Shown piece by piece: positions 24,501 through 34,405 of a stretch of 64,000 nucleotides of DNA. Each line of letters starts with the position of its first letter. Positions within the stretch are counted from its first letter, which is position 1. The notes under the pieces are model-generated. The model had not been told where the DNA came from and did no database searches. It was given only the letters and a program-made list of their open reading frames with translations. Origin of the DNA: Entoloma clypeatum (Eukaryota > Basidiomycota > Agaricomycetes > Agaricales > Entolomataceae); NCBI GenBank assembly GCA_963565915.1, contig OY751485.1:4712001-4776000 (forward strand). The letters are read 5' to 3'. A program made the translations under genes and the position numbers.

Positions 24501-24878
24501 GTGCGAGTTTCATTCTGTTATCATCCGACCTCCGAAGTCTCTTAATCCTACGAGACCTATCTCGGCGGATAATCAATCGAATCAAATTCAACTTTGTAAG
24601 ACGAAATTTATCTACTAATGCTATCCAATGCTCACTTCCTGTTTGCCGCAAGTTTTGGGCAATCATATACAACATGATAGCTGTACCGATCGCTGCGGGC
24701 GTCCTCTATCCTGTGAAACATACTCGCCTCGGTCCCGTATGGGCATCGCTGGCGATGCCGTTGTCGTAAGTAAACATATTTAGCTCGAAAAATTCCGTGC
24801 TTTGATATCATTTATAGGTCTGTTTCCGTCATCTGCAGCTCGCTTCTTCTTAAAGTCTACAGGAAACCCGAATGTTGA
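21522..24878 (+). CDS. Copper-transporting P1B-type ATPase, CCC2/ATP7-like
   Basis: Intact copper pump, expected in the Golgi/secretory membrane, where this family supplies copper to multicopper oxidases. In order: HMA domain 1 with GGMTCSSC; HMA domain 2 with VDGMFCQNC, whose Gln codon is split by intron 21842-21892; membrane helices; actuator loop with SLTGES; helix with the ion-binding [11 protein letters not shown] phosphorylation site (Asp acceptor); STHPLA (the HP site); SGDN; GDGINDAP; ALASADVGIAIGSG; and last helices ending KVYRKPEC. About nine GT-AG introns all keep phase. Two CxxC domains, CPC and GDGIND place it in the P1B-1 (Cu+) group. Its broken paralogue lies at 1-2236 in opposite orientation, so this is probably the working copy. 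The stop is TGA at 24876-24878. Confidence 0.93.
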
Positions 24879-25514
24879 GAGAATGCTGACTTGACTTGAT
24901 ATGGGGAGAGACTAATTTATGGTGTAATGTTACTTTTGCTTGTTTGTACTTATATGGGTCCGCAATTCTTGGTTGCGACAATAGTGTTATTACAGAACGC
25001 AGGTGCCCCGTCTAATACTTCAGCCCGTTACACTAACTTCACCCTTGGTTTTTTTATTTTTTTATTTATTTAAAAAACCTCAATTTATATACCGGCGCCC
25101 GATCGCAGTCCAGTCTGTACTAGGTACAAGGGGTAACCACTACTGCTAAGCAGGGACTGTGGTATGAGTAGCATGGTAGAGTAAGGCCCTCTGGGGATGG
25201 CCTATGTGCATATCCTATAAGTAAAGGATAGAGATGGACACTGAAACATCTGTGAAAGGATATTGAGACAGCGTGTTGTAGGTGATGTGTTGTATATAGA
25301 AAAGTAGGACAAAATGAAAACCAGAAAGAGAGACGGAAGGGGACGAGAACGTTTGCCACGTAATTGTTGGGATCCCATCGGCGGCCCATCAGATCAGCGG
25401 GAGCGTGACCTTGGACAGGCCGGACGAGCGGGAAAAATCGCAGCCGGTATTGTTCGAGGCGTCGGCAAGGGCCAGATATAGGTTGTTCTCTCATTCTCAG
25501 AAATACTTGACAAC
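24879..25514. other. Intergenic region with AT-rich tract
   Basis: About 635 bp between the Cu-ATPase and tRNA-Asp. It contains a T-rich/A-rich block at about 25050-25075, plausibly transcript-end sequence. No coding frame with recognisable content. Confidence 0.55.
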
Positions 25515-25611
25515 TCCCTGTTAGTATATCGGTTCAGTACACGCGCCTGTCATTCCACTGTTTGTATCGAGAACGCCGCGCGAGAGCGGGGTTCGACTCC
25601 CCGACAGGGAG
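25515..25611 (+). tRNA. tRNA-Asp (GUC) with a 24-nt intron
   Basis: The cloverleaf folds completely. The acceptor stem is TCCCTGT/ACAGGGA with discriminator G. The anticodon stem is CGCGC/GCGCG around CTGTCAC, giving anticodon GTC at 25549-25551. The T arm is CGGGG-TTCGACT-CCCCG. A 24-nt intron at 25553-25576 sits after position 37, the canonical tRNA intron site, leaving a 73-nt mature tRNA. The B box GGTTCGACTCC is present and a T5 run follows at 25631. Confidence 0.92.
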
Positions 25612-25630
25612 TGACGCTGTTCTTAAAGAC

Positions 25631-25635
25631 TTTTT
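25631..25635 (+). terminator. RNA polymerase III terminator (T5)
   Basis: A run of five T on the coding strand lies 20 nt after the 3' end of tRNA-Asp, the usual signal for Pol III release. Confidence 0.65.
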
Positions 25636-25936
25636 CCAAGGTGAGCATCAAGGGCCCGGGGCATCGTCCCCAACCTCTCGGCGAGTGTGAAGCCCTCCTG
25701 TGGATCGTCTCAGCGGGTAGGGGAAATTTGTGAAAGTGCTGGGTATAGTATGTGTAAACTCCTTTGAGCAATGTGAGTCGATGGAGGTCTCAATCTTTAC
25801 CCTTTTGCATAGGGAAGGGCAAGCAAAACCGAGACACTCTTGTCCCCTTTACCATACCATATAATATTCCGCTCCTCATTATCACAAACTGGACACTACA
25901 AGACGACTCATTACCAAGGAAATACCAAACACCATC

Positions 25937-27607
25937 ATGATGAAGTGTAAAGGAGTCAAAATCACCGACACAGATCCTTCCACGTCCAGCGAAGCCATAA
26001 GAACACGTATCGAACAAGAAATCTCTGAATTGCAGGCTGCACTGATTGCATGCCATTCTCGATATAATTCTTTGAGTCCCATCTCGCGCCTGCCTCCCGA
26101 GATCCTATCAGGAATCTTCAAGGTCTTTGCGAAGAACGACCTTGAAGTTCCGACTCGGATATTTTGGATTGGCATAACTCACGTCTGTTCGGACTGGCGT
26201 CGTATCGCCATGGAATGTCCAAGCCTTTGGGGTTTGAACATCCCCTTGCATCGTCCCCGCTGGACAACGGAGATGCTGAAGCGCTCAAATTCGGCTCCCC
26301 TAACGGTGAAAGCATTGTTCGATCCATATCATGATTCTCGACGCACAAATATCACCACATGGGGGGAAATCTTGGAGTCCCTGCCTCGGGTCCAGAAGCT
26401 CTGCATCGATGTCTATCCCCGTTCCGACCCTCTCTACCCAAGTGCTGTCGATGATCTGACAGGTGCTGCCCCTATTCTCGAGGATCTTACCGTCAGCTCC
26501 ATCAACAGTGATCGTACCAGAGCCATTTCCCTTCCTGAGGACATCTTTTCAGGAGCTGAAGGTGCCCCCCGTTTACGCCGTCTAAAGCTGAGATGGTGCA
26601 ACTTTTCATGGCAGCCAGTGCTCCTCTGTAGACTCACCGATCTGTCGATTCGGGAACTCTCGCCTGTGTATCGTATATCAATCAGTCACCTTATTTCAGT
26701 GCTGGCCGATATCCCAAATCTCAAGGATGTTCATCTTGTCTCGGTGCTGTGTCCATTTACAGCTGTGTCCACCGCTTCTACTTCTACTCAGACCACTCTT
26801 CCTCGGATCACTCACCTTCAATTCGAGGATACTCTGCCGAACTGCACTGGTTTCTTCTCCGGCATCACATTTCCTGAGACCGTCACTGTCAATATCCGTT
26901 GTTCTCTCCCAGAGACCGAGGATTCACCTTCCGTACTGGCAGTTCCGTTGTTACTGCAAGACCTGCTCATATCCTTATCCCAATACTGTCTGCCAATTCA
27001 TACTCTTGTCCCCAGAACCAATTCATTCGAGGCATTCAATATACCATGCACCCACCGACAAAAATCCCACAACATCAATAATCACTGCGACCACCACTCA
27101 CCCCTGGTCAAGATTCTCCATGGCCCCGCAATCGGCTCAATGACAGACATGAGACTTCTCCCGGTGCAACACCTCCGCGCCCTCCGCGCAAATTTCATCG
27201 AGATGTCTAGCTCGTATTGGATCAAGACATATGGGCGGCTCAAACTGCTCAAATACATCAAGTCTACAGATTGCAATGCACCCAGTTTCATCGAAGCGCT
27301 GTTCAATGGGGTCGTAGTACTAGGCTGTCCGAATGTGTCCTTCACTCAGAGGAAGAACACCGCAGGGAGGCTGAAGTTCCGCAGCTTGGAGCTGTTGGCG
27401 ATTTGGCAAGTGGATCTTGACATTGAATGTGGGGGGCAGCGGTTGGTGGACGCCTTGAAGACGTGCTTGAAGGAGAGGCGCAGGCGCGGGCTGGCACTGC
27501 CAAAGTTGGAACTTCGCTGGTGCGAGAATCTCCGAAAGCAGGATGTGGAAGACCTGAAACCGCTGGTAAAGAGACTTTGCACCCGTTCGCCACACACGAT
27601 AATGTGA
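25937..27607 (+). CDS. F-box protein with leucine-rich C-terminal region
   Basis: Single-exon 556-residue protein. An N-terminal coil (IRTRIEQEISELQAALIACH) precedes an F-box-like motif ISRLPPEILSGIFKVFA and ITHVCSDWRRIAMECPSLWG, the usual order in the large Agaricomycete F-box family. The rest is an irregular leucine-rich region. F-box proteins normally recruit substrates to SCF ubiquitin ligases through Skp1; the substrate is unknown. A close paralogue lies inverted at 38618-40234. The gene sits between tRNA-Asp (25515-25611) and a truncated tRNA-Asp copy (27708-27783). Confidence 0.85.
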   Translation: MMKCKGVKITDTDPSTSSEAIRTRIEQEISELQAALIACHSRYNSLSPISRLPPEILSGIFKVFAKNDLEVPTRIFWIGITHVCSDWRRIAMECPSLWGLNIPLHRPRWTTEMLKRSNSAPLTVKALFDPYHDSRRTNITTWGEILESLPRVQKLCIDVYPRSDPLYPSAVDDLTGAAPILEDLTVSSINSDRTRAISLPEDIFSGAEGAPRLRRLKLRWCNFSWQPVLLCRLTDLSIRELSPVYRISISHLISVLADIPNLKDVHLVSVLCPFTAVSTASTSTQTTLPRITHLQFEDTLPNCTGFFSGITFPETVTVNIRCSLPETEDSPSVLAVPLLLQDLLISLSQYCLPIHTLVPRTNSFEAFNIPCTHRQKSHNINNHCDHHSPLVKILHGPAIGSMTDMRLLPVQHLRALRANFIEMSSSYWIKTYGRLKLLKYIKSTDCNAPSFIEALFNGVVVLGCPNVSFTQRKNTAGRLKFRSLELLAIWQVDLDIECGGQRLVDALKTCLKERRRRGLALPKLELRWCENLRKQDVEDLKPLVKRLCTRSPHTIM

Positions 27608-27707
27608 TGTTGTACTCAGCAGAGCATTGCTTTATGATCAACCCTATTTTTTGAGATGTGAGGTAAAAATTGAGAACATGAAGGCAAACCCCGGACTTGG
27701 AAACATC

Positions 27708-27783
27708 TCCCTGTTAGTGTATCCCTTGAGTACACGGGCCTGTCATGGCAGTAGAACTTGTGCAAACGCGCGAGAGCGGGGTC
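27708..27783 (+). pseudogene. Truncated tRNA-Asp copy
   Basis: The 5' half matches tRNA-Asp at 25515 closely (acceptor strand TCCCTGT, D arm, GCCTGTCA anticodon loop, intron-like insert, GCGCGAGAGCGGGGT). It then jumps to the flank CAGTCTTAAAGA. The T-loop, 3' T-stem and 3' acceptor strand are deleted, so the B box is lost and the RNA cannot fold. Confidence 0.85.
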
Positions 27784-28777
27784 AGTCTTAAAGAACTTTT
27801 TTTGTTTTTTGAGTCTCTCTTCTGAGGTTGTCCAAACAAAATCGTCACAGGCAAAAACAGGCGGATGTAACCATTCATAACGATACCAGATCAACGAAAA
27901 AAGAACTACCAAAGAATATATCCAAAGAAGAGCGAGTGTCCTCTCACTTCTACCCAAGCTGCTTTTCCCCACACATAAGGAAAAAAAAAAAAAAAAACCC
28001 AGCGAACAAGAAAGAGCCCCAAGACCCCCTCCCCCCGGAAAAGCTATAGCGCAAAAACAAGTGCCCTCTACTCAGACCCCGAAGGGGAGCAGAGAATTCA
28101 CTGGATGCGCTGTTGCCCACACGGGGGTAGTTTTCTTTGAGGAAAATCCTAATCCATCGGTTTTTCGGTTTCCGAGAGAAAGAAAGTGTGTGGTGGTGGT
28201 CGTCGGATGGGTGTGATGGTGAAGTGGAGAAGGCAAGGAGGGATTGGCGGGAGATGGTCCCGCCGATGCCTAAGGAGCCAGGCGTTGAGGATGTCTGGCT
28301 CGGGGGACGGATGTGTAGTAGTCGTAGTCGTAGGGAGGGGAAAGGTATCGTAAGAAAAAGCTCATCCAGAGTGATTTTGCCTGTGTTCGAAAAAAAAGGA
28401 GCCCCTAGAGGATCGGAGGGAGAAACTGATTCGATAGATAGGAAAATACTGAATAGATAGGTGAGTACACTAGGATGCGAGACCAGGACAATGGGAATGG
28501 GGAGATATAAATAATGCCTTTTTGAGATGCGAGTTAACGAGATTTTTTTGTACGGGTGGGGGCTGGTTTTGAGGTTGAGCCGGGTACTAGTGTTACACGT
28601 GGGCCGCGGTGGCGGGGCGGACGAGGGCGCAAGATAAAATATAAGACCAGGTTGCTGGCGGTAAACGTCCCAGCGGTGTCGTCCGTCGCCATAAACTGAG
28701 GATGGGCCATGTATACCCACATCACTGGGATCCAGCTGGGGAGGGGAACAGACCGAAGAAAAAAAGTCGAGGAGCCC
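27784..28777. other. Probable long 3' UTR of the bZIP gene, with A17 tract
   Basis: Low-complexity sequence with an A17 run at 27981-27997 and T/C-rich minus-strand sequence. A 256-codon minus-strand frame (27950-28720) is open but compositionally biased and motif-free, so I do not call it a gene. Confidence 0.45.
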
Positions 28778-30024
28778 TCAGAAAACAGCGACTCCCATAC
28801 CCTCAGCACCCTCACCGTCGGAAAACTCCCACCCCATCCCAAGCTCCAATTCCAGCTCGGATGGGCCTCGGCCCTGCGGCTCATACTCGCCCGCCACGCC
28901 GAGCGACGCCAAAATCTTCTGCATCTCCAAGTCATGCTCCCATTCCTGTCCGAGCCCCATATCCAAAGTGGCCGTGCTCTCTATTCCCATTCCGAAATCC
29001 ATCACCTCAATGCCGCCCAGACCTGTCCCTGTCACCGTCCCCGTCCCGCTCCCCACGACGTCCGTGACGCCTACTTCCTCCTCGGCGGACGGGTCCGCGG
29101 CCGTTTGCGCGAGCGACTGGGGTACAGTCGTTGCTGCAGCAGGACCGGGGACGGAATCCGCAGACGAAGGCAGAGGCGAGGCAAGGATTTCCATGAAGAG
29201 GGTCTCCATGGTTGCGTCGTCAGGTTCCGTGGGAATGATCGTGGTCGTAAGAGGAGGCGGGGTGTGTTTGGGGACCTGAGTGATTTGATGGGAGGACGAG
29301 GTCGGGGTGAATAGGAGACCGAGGTCGAGACCAAGGGTGAGGCCACCCGCTGCAGGGACATCGCCGGAGGCTGTGTGGCCGCCGGGATGGTCGCCACCCG
29401 TGCTAGGTGGCGAGTGGGCTCATGCTTAGTGTCGGATTCGGGGGTCTCCTGTTGTTCGAGTTGGGGCAGAGGTGAAGAAGTAAGGGCGGGAGAGAAGTCG
29501 AGAGATGTGTGAGAAGGGGCGGGAGAGATGGGGTATGAGGGAGCCGGGGCGACTGTTGACGTCGGTGCTGGTGGAGGGGCGACAGGAAGACCCTGGGCGG
29601 CGAGGGCTTTGAGAACGGCGTCCCAGCCGCGTTCAAGGGTCTTGATGCGATCCTTGAGCTCTTCATTCTCACGTTCATGTTGATGAGCTTGCTGTCGGCG
29701 GTGCTCCTCCTCCGCTTGAAGAGCGGATGTCGAGGCGATGGGGAGAAGGGGAATACCCCTGGCAACGCGGAGCACCCTGTTCTCCTCCTCGAGCTCTGCT
29801 ACTCTGCGCTCGAGGTAGGCGAACTGGGCTTTTCTGCGGTCGCGGGAGTTCTGGGCGGCGATGCGGTTACGGTGTGCACGGGCCTCCTTGCGGTCCTCTG
29901 AGGTGGTTTCGGAGCGGGGACGTTTCCGGGAGGTAGTGAATTCTAGAGAGGGGGCAGGAGAGGAGGGTGTGGATGAAGATTCTGGTGCTGGGGAGAGTGA
30001 GGAAGAGAGCATGAAATTATCCAT
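28778..30024 (-). CDS. HAC1/XBP1/Cib1-type bZIP factor of the unfolded protein response
   Basis: The start is an ATG at 30024. The bZIP domain starts near residue 45 with ARAHRNRIAAQNSRDRRKAQ then FAYLERRVAELEEENRVLR; the NRIAAQNSRDRRKAQ basic region matches the XBP1/Hac1 class. A second leucine-heptad coil follows. The unspliced frame gives 317 residues, stopping at 29071 with a basic tail. A second frame (stop at 28778) encodes an acidic C terminus with METLFMEILASPLPSSADS and a Glu-rich end. Removing 50 nt at 29353-29402 joins the frames to give 398 residues, and the remaining 1197 nt is an exact multiple of three. In this family IRE1 splices such an intron under ER stress, switching to the active form. 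The assignment is by family motif and frame geometry. Confidence 0.85.
29353..29402 (-). other. Predicted IRE1-type unconventional intron, 50 nt
   Basis: On the minus strand an 8-bp perfect stem (29406-29413 with 29391-29398) carries a 7-nt loop TAGCACG cut after G29403. The 3' site is a CTGCAGC loop cut after G29353, matching the CNG/CNGN rule known for HAC1/XBP1 on a weaker, wobble-containing stem. There are no GT-AG ends. Excision joins ..TRHLA to AGGLTLGLDLGLLF in the acidic C-terminal frame. The 5' loop departs from CNG/CNGN at two positions, so its exact cut is less certain. Confidence 0.72.
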
Positions 30025-33000
30025 AGTAGTGGTAACTTAGGGGACGTCGAAGGACTGTCGTGGTTGTCTTGAGGGGGAGAGGATACTGCGGAGGGCAGGA
30101 CGAGAACGTGAGGGTATACGTGGCAAGACGTGGCGTTATATCCCCTCCGTTCCAAACACTTCAAAACATTTCTCAACGGTCACCAACGCCGTCGAATAAA
30201 TCTACCGACCGCGGCTCGCTCACCAGGTAGACGACCTCGTGAGACACATGCCCGCGTCTTCTCTTCAAAAGTGCATAAACTCTCAGCCAAGAACGAATCC
30301 CACTTCTGTGTTGTCAAGACGCCCGCGTTGAATGAGGTCCTTCAACCCTCACCGTTCAAAATCAAAGAGGTGACCATTTGCAGGTGAGAACGAATCCCCC
30401 TTATGTTCGTCTTGGAGATCGAGCTCATGTTTCGCAGATTATCTTTCCCTGTCATCATCCCTGGACTTAAAAGTCTTTCGCGTCGGGCACAGTTCGCAAA
30501 ATCCGTGGCGTCATACCTCTTTCGTATGCAAGACACCGAGAAGCGGGAGCCACGTGGAGAATATATTTGCCGAGTGAATCTGCTGAGAAAATTGTGGTGC
30601 ATCCAAACGACGACCGCGTCCACACCGACTCGAAATTCCACTGGTTCTAATTAATACAATGACCAAAAAGATGTCACGCTCTGGCACCTTTCCGAGATTT
30701 CCAGGACAATCTACTCTTCACTCTTCTTCAAGCATCTCAAGGTCTACACTCCTTGGATACCCACGGCCCCGAAGATGCTCTCCGTGGAACCCGTCACCAC
30801 CCACCAAACCGAACCCATCACTGGAACTCCCAGACCACTTACTCATGGGCACAGAGAAGTCACTCGTATCGTTTCGATTCCCAGTAGCTCCACCCTGTTG
30901 CCTCTCAGCAACGTATGTAGTTCTCATTCGAAAACTACCCTATGCAGTTGGTGCGACGAAATATCTCCAGAGAGATGAAGGTTCCCATGTGAAGTCCCGG
31001 GCCTCTCGTCCCCAACGCGAAGGGCCGCTTCGAATTTGCGCGCGGAAAGCACAAGGGCTTCGAAACGCTCGTGAGTCGTGAGGGTTTTCTTGTCTCCTTT
31101 GGAGAACGAGAGGAAGGAAGGGTTCAACGATGGCTGGGAAACTTGTTCCCAGCCGGCCGGCGCTACGATGTCAATGCTCTATGTGTCATCCCCCATGCAC
31201 GCCGGCGCCCTTTTCCTGAGAATCGACGTCAGCTCCACTGCAGTTCGTAAAAAATATGACCGCTTTCAGAATCGTAATACTAAGCTGGAGCGTGCAGGCG
31301 AGCGGTGCAGAAGAAAGGCGAAATCAATCGCTCAAAAGCTACAAAGACGATCAGAGAACAAGCACGACCAGTTCAAAACAAGAACTGTGGCCTTGCGATT
31401 TGAATATTGTAGCTTGAGGCTTGGAGGTCGGAGGTTGGCTGTCACCGCGTTTGCGGTCGCGACAGATCAGGACAGATCTGAAGACGTAGTAGGCTGACGT
31501 AGGATCAGAAAACGCCTGCGGAAACGAGGATCGGCGATGACATTGACGATGACAGCCCGAATGTTAATGATCTTCAGGGCGCCGATATTAATTGCTCGTG
31601 TCATTCCACCTACGTCGGAAGTTACGCAGCCGCAGTGCAGCCGCTCAGTCGGTTGGAAGAGACTTGAGATGGAAGAGTCGGAGATAAATGAATCTTTCTG
31701 AGCGTCGTCAATTAACTACTATGCGTCGACGTCGGGGGATTTCAATCAAGTTATGATGCATGAGAAGCGGATACCATCGAAAGACAAGGCCGCAGTCAAA
31801 GGCGAGCCCGAATGAGGGGTGGCTGATTGGCTTGCGTGATCGGCATGAATTTTTCATCTGGTGGATATACATATCACACAACGAAGATCACAGATTTAGG
31901 GTGGAGGGACCACAAGCGTCGGATTTGAAAGGAGTCCAGACGCGCTCCACGGCGCAAAGCACACATGAGGAATACCCCTATTGAAGGTCCTCGACGTGTT
32001 CAAAACGAATGGGAGTAAGCGACACCGACAGCAGACCATGTCGCGCAGTTTTTTTCCGCCGACCGTGACTTTGCTTTTTGGATGGGTGGTCCGTGGATCG
32101 TGATGGTAGAGGTACACGGGATTTTTGTCTCTCCGGTCTTGTACATATCTGGCCATAAGGGACCGAAATGCTATACGTAGCAGGCACGCATCGCCGACGT
32201 CGACGGAGGGGAAGCATCACTGGTTTGTCCATCAAAGGGACTTTTTTCCAACATACCCGAAAATGTCTGTAAGTTGAAGGGGGGGGGGGGGGGGGGGGTC
32301 AAACGTGCCGTCGCGGACCGTCGTTGCGCACTGTACACGGGTCCTCAGAGCGTCCCCTTCCATAGGGGTTTCTTTTTTCATGGTAATTGAAGAGTATTTC
32401 ACTTTAACTGGAGCCCTGGCGTGAAATTTATCCCCTGATTGATATTAATTTTTTTTTCCCATCATTTCGAGCCGTTCAAGAGTCGGAAAGAGCACGTCGC
32501 CGAGGGGTGCCACTTCTGTGGAACTGAAGGAGCGCCCGATATCTGCCACAGCACCTTGGCGGGGGCGAACGCGCAAGCAATGAACTAGTATGATGGAACA
32601 GTTCTTCACGTTTTCCAAGTTCGCGCATCCCAAGTCGCCGGTAATAACGGCCGTTGTTATTCTGTATGAAGGATCAGTAACTGTCACCGAGAAAAGCCGT
32701 CATAGGCACCCGCCTGAGTTGTCCGAATGCATGTGCAGGATATAAACAAACGAAGCAGATTTATGGCTTGCGTGCGACCGAACTCTGGGGTAAGTAACTT
32801 GGACGTCGTACACGGTCGTCTGATCATGATGTCCGTGAGGATCGAATACTTATCGTGCTTGCGTCCGCGCCTTCGCCGGTTTGGTCTGCAAGTATGGTAC
32901 ATTGGAGGACAATTCAGAGGTAAGTACTTGGGGTCGCTGTCCAGTCGGCAGGCAGAAATAATTCAGGTACTTACTTATTAGTGGCGTGAGCAAACTTTTG

Positions 33001-33780
33001 AGAAATGAGTCACTGGATGACTTTCCGTAACGTTTAGAGACCTAGAAAAGCCCTTGATGGGAGCATAGCCAAATGCAGTAGAATTGTGACTGGTTTGTGA
33101 CTGATTTGGCAAATCATCCACTGTTGAACTGGCGGGTGCTGCCCTGCATTAATTAGTTCTTAACCCGGTTAGTAGTTTTTCTACTATCTTCTGAGTCATC
33201 TTCAGCTCGACGAGACCAACGGGTCCTGAAACTAGAGAATTCGGTGGACACGGCGGCGGTGCTCATGCAATGAGACCACCTGTGGGATGCAGATAACCCC
33301 CGAAAAGAGGTGATTACTTCGGACAAGGGCAGGGTAGGTGGGGCATGTAGGTAATTTATGTACATAGTTAGATTTCAGATGAATTTGCTCGCCCTCGTTC
33401 ACACAGAATTACGGTAGGACTTACGGTGGATAGGGTCAGCATGACTCCACCTTTCGGTCCCTCATGGAGCATGGGGCTTTTTTTGCGGAAACAGAAGGGC
33501 GAGAGCAGATCCGATCCATTACATTGAGTCGTGATTAATCGAGTAATAACGACCCCATGGGCAGGGACGATCCAGAGGGGGGTACATAGCAGGCACAGGA
33601 GCGAGGTAAAAAAAAAGAGAATAGGCGAGTGTTGTCGAAGCGTGGCCGTACAGCTGAGCAAAGGCGGTAGTCGGAGGTCAAACACTTTTGGAGCAGGCGT
33701 TGAGGGCAAAGGGCCTTTACTGTCGAGATAACGTTTTGAGTTGTAGATGAGGGGGGGAATACAAAGCGTCTTTTTTGGAC
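30025..33780. other. Gene-poor region of 3.7 kb
   Basis: No intact gene can be supported. Plus-strand stretches at about 30400-31130 read with some coding character in shifting frames (for example HPNDDRVHTDSKFHW and GRFEFARGKHKGFETLV) but are split by stops without splice sites. They may be remnants of a decayed gene. From 31500 to 33700 stops are frequent in all frames. Confidence 0.4.
32279..32298. repeat. G20 homopolymer
   Basis: Twenty consecutive G on the plus strand within the gene-poor region. It may be a real hypermutable tract or a sequencing/assembly length artefact. Confidence 0.9.
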
Positions 33781-34254
33781 CTAATCCTTCATCTCTACAT
33801 CGTCATCATCTTCATCATCTTTTTCGTCATTTGCAAGGCCGGCGCGTTCGAGAGCCTCTTTGGAGGTGTAGTCGACCTTTACGCCGCGAGTCCGTCTACC
33901 GGTTGATAGAATCGCGGATGGGTCGATCTCTTCGTAGTCTTCCTGTAATCGGAAGGGTATGAGTCGCGTATTCACTGAATCGAAAGAGAGAGAGAAAGGG
34001 ACGAACGTCTTCGTCTTCGTCCTCGTCCTCTTCTACCTCCTCTTCCTCTTCCTCGTCTTCTTCTTCTCCGTCCTCCTCCATACTCTTGTCAGCAGTGGCT
34101 TTGCCCTTGCCCTTGGCCTTGCCTGAGGGGGACGACGCGCCGCCTTGGGGGGCTGATTGGGAGTTGCTCGAGTTTTGTCTTGCAATGTTGTGAGATGAAT
34201 TAGTGTTGTGATGAGGGAGAGGACGTACTTTGGGTCTGTTGATGAGGAGGACAT
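33781..34254 (-). CDS. CHZ1: Histone H2A.Z chaperone Chz1
   Basis: Three exons. The first starts MSSSSTDPK (ATG at 34254; an in-frame ATG at 34278 is also possible). The second carries Ser/Gly and Lys/Gly runs then a long acidic EEEDEEEEEEVEEDEDEDED stretch. The third holds the CHZ motif YEEIDPSAIL, GRRTRGVKVDYTS and a C-terminal KDDEDDDDVEMKD. Chz1 binds H2A.Z-H2B dimers and delivers them to the SWR1 complex in the nucleus. Small size, acidic run and CHZ motif fit the family. Donor and acceptor phases match at both introns. It is divergent from the DUF6593-like gene with about 150 bp between starts. Confidence 0.88.
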
Positions 34255-34405
34255 GGTGATGGTTCGAGTTGAAGCCAAAAAAGGGTAAATCGAGATTGAA
34301 CCACATGGAGGATAAGATGATTATGTCAGCAAGCCGGAATATTCGGTTTGTTCCTTGAGCCTTGGTCGGTTTTGTGTGGTTGATGCTCCTTCCCTATTCC
34401 CGTCA

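Noticed and set aside
27708..27783. Second functional tRNA-Asp
   Set aside because: T-loop, 3' T-stem and 3' acceptor strand are deleted.
27950..28720. 256-codon minus-strand frame
   Set aside because: Low-complexity composition from T/C- and A-rich DNA, no motif, non-ATG-driven and downstream of the bZIP stop; treated as 3' UTR.
29353..29400. Conventional GT-AG intron in the bZIP gene
   Set aside because: A GTGGCG...CTGCAG segment of 48 nt exists but does not change frame, so it cannot join the basic-region frame to the acidic C terminus; the 50-nt unconventional intron can.
30659..31081. 140-codon plus-strand ORF
   Set aside because: No motif, biased composition, and neighbouring frames look equally or more coding-like; no splice structure supports it.
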